A program made the translations under genes and the position numbers. A stretch of DNA of 64,000 bases, from positions 341,508 to 405,507 of the forward strand of contig NZ_JAHTMW010000004.1 of assembly GCF_026236535.1 (NCBI RefSeq), written 5' to 3'. Shown in pieces: positions 1 to 6,812 of this stretch (position 1 is the first letter of the stretch; each line of letters opens with the position of its first letter). The stretch comes from Streptomyces sp. SKN60. Its GTDB lineage: Bacteria; Actinomycetota; Actinomycetes; Streptomycetales; Streptomycetaceae. The notes beneath the pieces were generated by a model that ran no database searches, had not been told where the DNA came from, and worked only from the letters and a program-made list of their open reading frames with translations.

Positions 1-1
1 C

Positions 2-1231
2 ATGTTCCTGTGCCACAAGTTCGACAACGCGCTGTGCGGTGTGCGCTTCGACAGCGGCACCACCGGTGTCGCCGTGAACATCGGCCAGTTCCTGTCGACC
101 GGCACCTTCTGGGCGACCGAGAAGTGCGCGGGCCCGCAGCACGACAACCCGATCGGGCTGGCGGCGGCGCCCGCCGCGATGGCCGAGAAGCTGCCGGCGG
201 GCGTGACCGTGCCCTCGTACGCCTCGGACGCGCAGTGCAACACCCGCGGTCTGACCCGGCTCGGCGAGCACGCCCTGAAGGGGATGATGCAGCGCGGGAT
301 GATGCTGGAGCTCGACCACATGAGCGTGAAGGCCGCGGGCCGGGCGCTCGACATGCTCGAGGCCGAGGAGTACCCGGGCGTCATCTCCAGCCACAGCTGG
401 ATGGACCTGGACTGGACCGAGCGGGTCTACCGTCTCGGCGGTTTCGTCGCCGAGTACATGCACGGCGCCGAGGGCTTCATCGGCGAGGCCGCGCAGAAGG
501 CGGACCTGCGCAAGAAGTACGGCGTCGGCCTCGGCTACGGCACCGACATGAACGGTGTCGGCGGCTGGCCGGGCGCGCTCGGCGAGGACGCGCCGAACGC
601 CGTGAAGTACCCCTTCAAGAGCTTCGACGGCGGTGCGACGCTCGACCGGCAGGTGACGGGTGAGCGCACCTGGGACCTGAACAAGGACGGCGCCGCGCAC
701 AACGGCCTGGTCCCGGACTGGGTCGAGCAGATCCGGCTCACCCCGGGCGGTCCTGGTGTGGTGGACGAGCTGGCGAAGGGCGCGGAGTCGTATCTGCGCA
801 CGTGGAAGGCGACCGAGCAGCACGAGATGGGCGTCAACCTGGCCTCCGGCCGGCCCACCGGCGCGTCGACCACCCAGTGGTGGAACCCGTTCGTGGACTA
901 CTCGCCGGGCCTCGCCACCGACGGCGACACCGGCACCCGCTGGGCCAGCGAGTGGTCGGACGACCAGTGGTGGCAGGTGGACCTGGGCGAGTCGCGCCGG
1001 ATCGGCCGGGTCACCCTGGACTGGGAGGCCGCCTTCGGCAAGGCCTACCGGATCGAGCTGTCGGACGACGGCGCGAACTGGCGTTCCGTGTGGTCCACGG
1101 ACGCCGGTGACGGTGGTTACGACACGGCCGAGTTCGCCTCGCAGCAGGCCCGCTATGTGCGGGTGCACGGCGAGAAGCGGGGCACCGGCTGGGGCTATTC
1201 GCTGTACGAGGTGAAGGTCACCCGGACCTAA
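2..1231 (+). CDS. Secreted dipeptidase-like metal hydrolase with C-terminal discoidin domain (5' end missing)
   Basis: C-terminal 409 residues of a larger protein; the true start lies left of the window, so the ATG at position 2 is probably internal. The first ~270 residues resemble the amidohydrolase/microsomal-dipeptidase fold: ELDHMS, SSHSWMD and YGTDMNG carry histidines and an aspartate that suit metal ligands. From about residue 275 (VNLASGRPTGASTT) to the end is an F5/8 type C (discoidin, galactose-binding-like) domain, recognised by the DTGTRWASEW and WWQVDLGESRRIGRV motifs and the aromatic finish. The family is normally exported and the discoidin domain would tether it to carbohydrate. 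The substrate is not readable. A strong hairpin follows the stop. Confidence 0.75.
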   Translation: MFLCHKFDNALCGVRFDSGTTGVAVNIGQFLSTGTFWATEKCAGPQHDNPIGLAAAPAAMAEKLPAGVTVPSYASDAQCNTRGLTRLGEHALKGMMQRGMMLELDHMSVKAAGRALDMLEAEEYPGVISSHSWMDLDWTERVYRLGGFVAEYMHGAEGFIGEAAQKADLRKKYGVGLGYGTDMNGVGGWPGALGEDAPNAVKYPFKSFDGGATLDRQVTGERTWDLNKDGAAHNGLVPDWVEQIRLTPGGPGVVDELAKGAESYLRTWKATEQHEMGVNLASGRPTGASTTQWWNPFVDYSPGLATDGDTGTRWASEWSDDQWWQVDLGESRRIGRVTLDWEAAFGKAYRIELSDDGANWRSVWSTDAGDGGYDTAEFASQQARYVRVHGEKRGTGWGYSLYEVKVTRT

Positions 1232-1247
1232 TCAGCCGACGTACGTA

Positions 1248-1284
1248 CGAAGGGCCCGCCGGCGCTTGTCCGGCGGGCCCTTCG
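1248..1284. terminator. Bidirectional terminator hairpin between convergent genes
   Basis: A perfect 15-bp stem (arm CGAAGGGCCCGCCGG, 1248-1262, complement 1270-1284) closes a 7-nt loop. It sits between two convergent stop codons, so it can serve both genes. Confidence 0.85.
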
Positions 1285-1301
1285 TCGTGTCGCGACAGGT
1301 G

Positions 1302-3209
1302 CTACAGGGTGCGGCAGAGCAGGGCGTCGGGGGTCTTGCCCTTGGCCCAGGCGCCGGTGAAGGCGAGGCCCGCGACGTACTCGGTGGTGGCGCACTGGCC
1401 CTTGTAGTCGCCCTCGGCGAACTCGCCGCCGGGGGCGCCCGTGGCGCCGGCGGGGCGGTTGTCGCCGCGGTCGAACCACAGGGTGCGGCCCGTCAGCGGC
1501 AGGGCGCGGCTCGCTCCGGTGCAGAGCAGGGCGGAGACGGCCTGGCCGCGGACGCTGTAGCCGGTCGCGAACTGGCCCTGGGGGCACTGGAGTTTGGTGT
1601 AGCCGCCGGCCCAGTCGCCCTCCTTCACAAAGCGCTCGTCGCGGACCACGGTGACCGGTCCGGTGGGTGCGGTGAGGCCGCGTGCGCCGGCGTCGGTGCA
1701 CAGGCCGCGTCCGTCGCGGTGGGCGAGGCCGATGAGCCGCTGCCCGTCGGGGCAGACGCCCTTGCGGGCGCCGGAGTCCCAGTCGCCGCCGGCCCGGGTG
1801 CGCAGGGACTGGACGGCGTCGGCGTGGTCCAGGTTGAGCATGTCCCAGGTGTCGGTGACCGGGACGGGCCCGGTCGTGGCGGGGGCGGTGACGAGGCGCT
1901 GCCAGTCGGGGGCCCGCCAGTCGGTGCCGTCGAGGAGGCCGGAACGCCGGCCCGCGGGGTCGTAGTCGAGGAGCTTCCAGCGTCCGTGGCCGGTGAAGCC
2001 GACGAGCGGCCAGTAGGCGAAGTCGGCGTCGGTGGCGATCAGGTAGTCGACGAAGTGGGTGAACCAGGCGCGGGCCTGGGGGTCGGTCTCGTCGGCGCCG
2101 ATGCCGAACTCGCTGATCCAGACGGGGGCGGTGTAGTGCCGTTCGGTGTCGGCGGTGACGAAGAAGGCCTGGCGGTGCAGGGTCGCGAAGAGTTCGTCGC
2201 GGGAGAGTTCCTGGTAGCGCCAGTCGTGGGTCTCGCCGGTGCCGGTGGCGCCGGTGTGGTTCGGCCCGGTGTAGCCGTAGAAGTGGGCCGAGTAGACCAG
2301 TTTGTTCGAGGCCACGAGGGTGTGGGAGAGGGTGCGGGCGGGTTCCAGGGTGGGGCGCCAGTGGAAGAGTCCGTCGGCGGGGATGCCCTGCCAGTTGATG
2401 CCCTCGACGATGACGAGGAGGTCGGGGTTGGCCTCGGTGAGGAGGCGGTCGCCGAGGCGCTGGGTGGCGGTCCACCAGTCGTGGTCGTCGCCCCAGCCCC
2501 AGTTGGCGTCGTCCATGATCGTGCGGCGGACCTCGTTGTAGAGGTCGGCGCCGACGACCCGCTTGTTGGCCTTGTAGCGCTGGGCGAGGAACAGCCAGTC
2601 GTTCTCCCACTGGGCGGTGGACTGGCTGGTGTTCCAGCGTTCGTTGCCGTCGAGGCCGCAGCACCAACGGGAGGTGTTGGTGTGGTTGTTGAGGACGACC
2701 GCGAAGCCCTCGGCGGTGGTCGCGGCGATCACCGCGTCGAAGACCTGGAGCGGGGTGCGGCCGCGGAGCTCGGGGTTGGCGGCGACGGCGGCGTCCGGGA
2801 CGGGCCGGGTGTCGTGCAGCATCTCGTTGGAGAAGGGCAGCCGGAGGCTGTTGAGGCCGAGGGCGTGGAAGTCGGCCAGAATTCCGGCGAGGGGTTTGCG
2901 GTCGAGGCCGAGGGGAAGCTGGTCGGACTTCTCGGCGTCGTGGTGGCTTGCCGGGTCGGCGAGGTCGCCGGAGCCGTTCCAGGAGCCCTGGGCGCCGTGC
3001 CAGTTGCCGGACTTGAGCTTGAAGCGGTTGCCGTTCGCGTCGACGACATGGCGGCCGCGGGTGCTCAGCGGGGGCTGCCAGCTGTCGGCGAGGGCGGTGC
3101 CGGCGTCGGTGACGGTCACGGATTCCGTGACGGAGGCGGGTGCGGCGGCCGGTGTCCCGGCAGCCAGGAGGGCCGCGGCGAGCGCGGCCCCCAGAAGTGT
3201 TCTCTTCAC
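1302..3209 (-). CDS. Secreted GH5-family glycoside hydrolase with C-terminal accessory domain
   Basis: 635 residues. An N-terminal signal peptide (basic MKR, hydrophobic LLGAALAAALLAAG, Ala-rich cleavage region) is followed by a GH5 TIM barrel at about residues 45-450. The acid/base is probably Glu226 in ADLYNEVR and the nucleophile Glu367 in WISEFG, both typical of GH5 cellulase-like enzymes acting on beta-glucans or mannans. Residues ~455-635 form a Cys-containing domain with two similar halves (GVCPDGQRLIGLAHRDG and LQCPQGQFATGYSVRG), apparently a duplicated motif of unknown function that may bind carbohydrate. The gene lies 42 bp downstream of the beta-propeller gene on the same strand and could be cotranscribed. 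The exact substrate cannot be assigned from sequence alone. Confidence 0.8.
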   Translation of the reverse strand: MKRTLLGAALAAALLAAGTPAAAPASVTESVTVTDAGTALADSWQPPLSTRGRHVVDANGNRFKLKSGNWHGAQGSWNGSGDLADPASHHDAEKSDQLPLGLDRKPLAGILADFHALGLNSLRLPFSNEMLHDTRPVPDAAVAANPELRGRTPLQVFDAVIAATTAEGFAVVLNNHTNTSRWCCGLDGNERWNTSQSTAQWENDWLFLAQRYKANKRVVGADLYNEVRRTIMDDANWGWGDDHDWWTATQRLGDRLLTEANPDLLVIVEGINWQGIPADGLFHWRPTLEPARTLSHTLVASNKLVYSAHFYGYTGPNHTGATGTGETHDWRYQELSRDELFATLHRQAFFVTADTERHYTAPVWISEFGIGADETDPQARAWFTHFVDYLIATDADFAYWPLVGFTGHGRWKLLDYDPAGRRSGLLDGTDWRAPDWQRLVTAPATTGPVPVTDTWDMLNLDHADAVQSLRTRAGGDWDSGARKGVCPDGQRLIGLAHRDGRGLCTDAGARGLTAPTGPVTVVRDERFVKEGDWAGGYTKLQCPQGQFATGYSVRGQAVSALLCTGASRALPLTGRTLWFDRGDNRPAGATGAPGGEFAEGDYKGQCATTEYVAGLAFTGAWAKGKTPDALLCRTL

Positions 3210-3251
3210 GGTGTCCTTCGGGTGAGGAACGGGGAGGGAGGGAGGGAGCGT

Positions 3252-4580
3252 TCAGGGGGCCGTGGGGCCGGTCCAGTCGGCGGGGACGTGGGCGAGCCGG
3301 ACCCGCTGGGGGTGGTCGCCGACCTGGACGGAGGCGACCCGCCGCCCGGTCGTGAAGTCGATGGCGCTGACCCGGTCGGCGCCGCTCTCGGAGACCACGC
3401 AGGAGCGGCCGTCGCCGCTGACGGTGGCCCAGTAGGGCTTGGCGGTCTCGACCAGCGGGCCCTCCTGGAGGGTGGCGCGGTCGACGACGGTCGTGTAGTC
3501 GTCCATGGTCCCGGCGACGCACAGCTTGGTGCCGTCGGGGCTCATCGACAGGCCGTGGTGGCGGGAGTCGTTGACCCAGGTGGTGCGGTCGGGGTTCAGG
3601 TCCGGGTTGCCGGGCAGGTTCTTCAGGCGCGTGACGCGGTCGGTGGCGACGTCGTATTCGAGGAAGCCGTTGAAGAAGGACACCTGGAAGTAGATCTTCT
3701 TCTCGTCGGGGGTGAAGACGAGCGGGCGCACGGCGTCGGAGAGGTCGCCGCGGCCGAAGGCGTCGAGTCGTTCGCGCATGTCGATGACGCGCACGGTCTG
3801 GAAGGTGTTCGCGTCCACGACGGTGATCCTGCGGTCGCCCTTGGTCCAGTCGAGCCAGGGCGCGTCGAGCGCGGTGGTGACCTCGCCGATGGACATGTTC
3901 CACAGCAGTCCGTCGGAGGTGAAGACGTTCTCGTGGGGCTTGTCGCCGGTCTTGAAGGAGCCGACCTGGCGGCCGGTGACGATGTCGAGGACGTGCACCG
4001 TGTTGGCGGTGGAGGCGGAGACCGCGACCCGGGTGCCGTCGGGCGAGACGGCCATGTGGTCGGAGCGGTAACCGGCCACCGGGAACCGCCAGTTGATCCG
4101 CCCGGTGCGCAGGTCGACGGAGACGACGTCGGCGAAGCTGGGCCGGGAGACCACCATGGCGGAGCCGTCGGGGGTGGCGTACATGTCGTCGACGAACTGG
4201 TCGTGGCCCTCGCCCGGCCCGCTGCGCACGCCGAGGAAGAAGGCCAGCTTGATCGGGTCGAGGTAGATCTCCCGCATCCGCTCCTCGCGGTCGGGGATGA
4301 CGTTCACCCGGCCGATCCGGCGCAACTCGCCCGCGGACTCGATGACATCGGCGGTGCCGTCCCAGTTGTTGCCGACGAACATCACCTCGCGCAGCAGTCC
4401 GTCGGCGGTGGTACGGGCGGGGGCGGGCGCCGCGGCGGCCGGGGAGGCGACGACGCCGGAGCCGGCGACGGCGGCGAGCAGCGCGAGCGCGGCGGCGAGG
4501 GAGCCGACGGGGCGCCGGCGGACCCGGCCGCGCGGGGACCCGGGGCGGGGGCGGGGACGAGGCTCACGGGGTGAGGGCAT
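3252..4580 (-). CDS. Secreted YVTN/YncE-type beta-propeller protein
   Basis: 442 residues from the ATG at 4580, chosen because AAGGA precedes it by a short spacer; an in-frame ATG 12 codons upstream is less well placed. A twin-arginine-like basic start (RGRVRRRPVG) leads into a hydrophobic signal segment and an Ala-rich cleavage zone. The rest is built of propeller blades with repeating MAVSPDGTRVAVS, LVFTPDEKKIYF, GLSMSPDGTKLCVAG and ATVSGDGRSCVVS motifs, as in YVTN/lactonase-like propellers. No catalytic set is evident, so an extracellular binding or redox-partner role is possible. The downstream neighbour is a GH5 glycosidase. Confidence 0.75.
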   Translation of the reverse strand: MPSPREPRPRPRPGSPRGRVRRRPVGSLAAALALLAAVAGSGVVASPAAAAPAPARTTADGLLREVMFVGNNWDGTADVIESAGELRRIGRVNVIPDREERMREIYLDPIKLAFFLGVRSGPGEGHDQFVDDMYATPDGSAMVVSRPSFADVVSVDLRTGRINWRFPVAGYRSDHMAVSPDGTRVAVSASTANTVHVLDIVTGRQVGSFKTGDKPHENVFTSDGLLWNMSIGEVTTALDAPWLDWTKGDRRITVVDANTFQTVRVIDMRERLDAFGRGDLSDAVRPLVFTPDEKKIYFQVSFFNGFLEYDVATDRVTRLKNLPGNPDLNPDRTTWVNDSRHHGLSMSPDGTKLCVAGTMDDYTTVVDRATLQEGPLVETAKPYWATVSGDGRSCVVSESGADRVSAIDFTTGRRVASVQVGDHPQRVRLAHVPADWTGPTAP

Positions 4581-4842
4581 GGGGGTTCCTTCTTCCGGCT
4601 CCGGACAAGGCATTACCCGCGGTAAGCAGGCTGGTCCCCCCGAGGGAAGCATGGACCTGCCGCCCTCAACAAGCCCTCGGTACGGGCCTGTTACCCCCGA
4701 GTACGACCGGTCGCCACAGCTCGCGCACACCGCCTTCACACCGTCCGCAAAACGGCTGGTAGCAGCCCTGTCGGCGGATGCCCGCTCGGGCACAATGCGG
4801 GGCGACGGGGGCAGTCGGGCACGGTGGTATGGGAGGCACGTC
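4581..4842. other. Divergent intergenic region with a small palindrome
   Basis: This 262-bp gap separates the secreted propeller gene (minus) from the sensor kinase (plus). A 13-nt palindrome, TTACCCGCGGTAA, lies at 4613-4625 close to the propeller start and could be an operator. GGGAGG at 4831-4836 is the ribosome binding site that favours the TTG start of the kinase. No clear -35/-10 pair was recognised. Confidence 0.4.
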
Positions 4843-6024
4843 TTGCCGGTGGGGTCCTTATCGATGGGGTGGACACGCGCGCTGCGCCGGCCGGAGGGAG
4901 TGGGCTCGGCCCTCCAGCGGGCCCGGTCCTTCATGATGCTCACCACCCTGCTGTACCGGGCGAGCCATCTGACCGTCGGCGTGCTCGCCGTCGCCCAGCG
5001 CCGCGACGGGCACCCCGTCCCGTACCTGGGCATCGCCGCCGCCCTCGGGCTCAGCCTGCTCACCTACGGGAGCGGGCTGCGGCGCGGCTGGTTCGACCCG
5101 CGGCACGTGCGGGCCGACGTCCTGGTCACCGGCTGCGCGCTGCCCCTCGCCCTCTACGCCTGGGGCGGGGTCCGGGAGACCCCGGCGATCGGCTGGGCGA
5201 TGCTGCTCGGCGGCTCGGCCAGCGCCGTCGCCGCCGTCGCGCTCCCCCGCGCCCAGGCCCTGGCCGGCCTCGGGCTGCTCGTCGCGACCCATCTCGCCGG
5301 TTACCACCTCGTCGGCGCCGGCCGGGCCGTGCTCGGCGGACACCTCAACTCGCTGCTGTCCTCGGCCGCGATGGCCTGGGTGATGTGGTGGTACCTGCGC
5401 CGGCAGGGCCGGCTGCTCGACGAGGCCAACGCCCGGGCGCTCGCCGCCGAGGCCCAGAAGGCCCGCTACGCCGAACGGCTCGACCACCACCGCGCCCTGC
5501 ACGACACCGTGCTCGCCACCCTCACCACCCTCGCGGCCGGCGGCGTCGACGCCAACGCCCCCGAGGTGCGCGAGCGCTGCGGCCGCGAGGCCGCCTATCT
5601 GCGGCGGCTCGTCCAGCAGACCGCCGAGGAGGTCCACCACCCCGGCCTGGGCGCCGCCCTGGAGGAGGCCGTCAGCTCCGTGGAGAGCCTGCGGCTGCGG
5701 GTCACCGCCCAGTACCACCGGCTCCCCGAGGTGCCGCCCGCCGTCGCCGGGGCCTTCGCCGACGCCGCCCGCGAGGCCCTGAACAACGTACGGCGGCACG
5801 CCGGCACCGGACACGCCTGGCTTACCGCGACCGGTGACACCGACGGCAGCGGGGCGGTGATCACCGTCGTCGACCGCGGCCCCGGCTTCGACCCCGAGGA
5901 CCATGTGCCCGGCTTCGGGCTGCGCGGCTCGATCCACTCCCGGATGACCGAGGTCGGCGGCCGGGCCGTCGTCGACACCGCGCCCGGCGAGGGCGTACGG
6001 GTGGAGCTGCGATGGCCGGCGTGA
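4843..6024 (+). CDS. Membrane sensor histidine kinase (NarL-type two-component system)
   Basis: About 393 residues. The N-terminal third has five or six hydrophobic helices (for example LTVGVLAVAQ, YLGIAAALGLSLLTYG, ADVLVTGCALPLALYAW, AMLLGGSASAVAAVALP). A dimerisation/phosphoacceptor helix follows with DHHRALHDTVLATLTTL, where His in ALHDTVLA is the likely phosphorylation site as in HisKA_3 kinases. The HATPase domain is marked by EALNNVRRHAGTG, DRGPGFDP and GFGLRGSIHSR. Start: GGGAGG sits 6 nt before TTG 4843, while ATG 4864 lacks a good site; with the TTG or GTG 4849 start a TTA codon (4858-4860) is translated. It overlaps the response regulator by 13 bp, so the two are cotranslated partners. 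Confidence 0.82.
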   Translation: MPVGSLSMGWTRALRRPEGVGSALQRARSFMMLTTLLYRASHLTVGVLAVAQRRDGHPVPYLGIAAALGLSLLTYGSGLRRGWFDPRHVRADVLVTGCALPLALYAWGGVRETPAIGWAMLLGGSASAVAAVALPRAQALAGLGLLVATHLAGYHLVGAGRAVLGGHLNSLLSSAAMAWVMWWYLRRQGRLLDEANARALAAEAQKARYAERLDHHRALHDTVLATLTTLAAGGVDANAPEVRERCGREAAYLRRLVQQTAEEVHHPGLGAALEEAVSSVESLRLRVTAQYHRLPEVPPAVAGAFADAAREALNNVRRHAGTGHAWLTATGDTDGSGAVITVVDRGPGFDPEDHVPGFGLRGSIHSRMTEVGGRAVVDTAPGEGVRVELRWPA

Positions 6025-6671
6025 GCGGCGTGATCAGCGTGGCCGTGGTCGACGACGACCGGATGCTGCTCGACGGCATGCGGTCCTGGCTCGGCGGCGT
6101 GCCCGGGCTCCGGGTGGTCGCCACGGCGGCCACCGTCGGCGAACTCCTGGCCGGCACACCGGGGTCGGAGGCCGGCCCGCCGTCCGACATCGTGCTGCTC
6201 GACCTGCTGCTGCGCGACGGCTCCACGCCCACCGACAACATCCGGCGGCTGGTCGCCACCGGCACCCGGGTCCTGATGATCAGCACGGTGCCCGACCGCA
6301 CCCGGATCATCGAGTCCGTACGGGCCGGCGCCGACGGCTATCTGACCAAGGACAACGACCTGTCCACCCTGGTCGCCGCCGTCCAGGACATCGTGGCGGG
6401 CCACGGCTCCCACTCCCCCGAACTCGCCTTCGCCTGCGCGCACGACAGCAGCCCCTCCCGCCCCAGCCTCTCGCCGCGCGAGCGGCAGATCCTGCTCGAC
6501 TACGCCTCGGGCCTGACCCTGAAGTCCGCCGCCCGGCGCGCCGGGATCACCGTGCACACCGCGAAGGACTACCTCGACCGGGTCAAGGCCAAGTACCGGC
6601 AGGCCGGCCGCCCCGCCTACACCAAGATCGACCTGGCCCGGCGGGTCCGCGAGGACAGTCTCGAGGCCTGA
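6012..6671 (+). CDS. Two-component response regulator, receiver plus helix-turn-helix
   Basis: 219 residues. The receiver domain (about 1-125) keeps the acidic pair in VAVVDDDRM, the phospho-acceptor Asp in DIVLLDLLLRDG, the Ser/Thr switch in VLMISTVP and the Lys in YLTKDND. After a Ser/Pro linker, residues ~150-215 form a DNA-binding helix-turn-helix (LSPRERQILLDYASGLTLKS, then HTAKDYLDRVKAKYRQAGR), divergent from canonical LuxR/NarL. The start overlaps the kinase end by 13 bp. Its position beside a lanthipeptide locus recalls the AmfR/RamR regulators of SapB-like peptides, but control of that locus is inference. Confidence 0.85.
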   Translation: MAGVSGVISVAVVDDDRMLLDGMRSWLGGVPGLRVVATAATVGELLAGTPGSEAGPPSDIVLLDLLLRDGSTPTDNIRRLVATGTRVLMISTVPDRTRIIESVRAGADGYLTKDNDLSTLVAAVQDIVAGHGSHSPELAFACAHDSSPSRPSLSPRERQILLDYASGLTLKSAARRAGITVHTAKDYLDRVKAKYRQAGRPAYTKIDLARRVREDSLEA

Positions 6672-6812
6672 CCTCCGCGACGGGGACAGTCTCCCCGCCG
6701 GGTGCCCCCGGCACGCAAGCCCCCCAAACGGACGGCTGCAGGGGGCACCCCCGTCCTTCCTATCGTCGTCCCCGGCACGCGCCGCCGGGCGGGGCCGGAG
6801 GGGAAGGCGCAG

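Noticed and set aside
1266..4574. An 1102-codon open frame on the plus strand
   Set aside because: It is antisense to the GH5 and propeller genes, whose signal peptides, domains and ribosome sites are clear; long Gly/Val/Ala-rich antisense frames are expected at this GC content.
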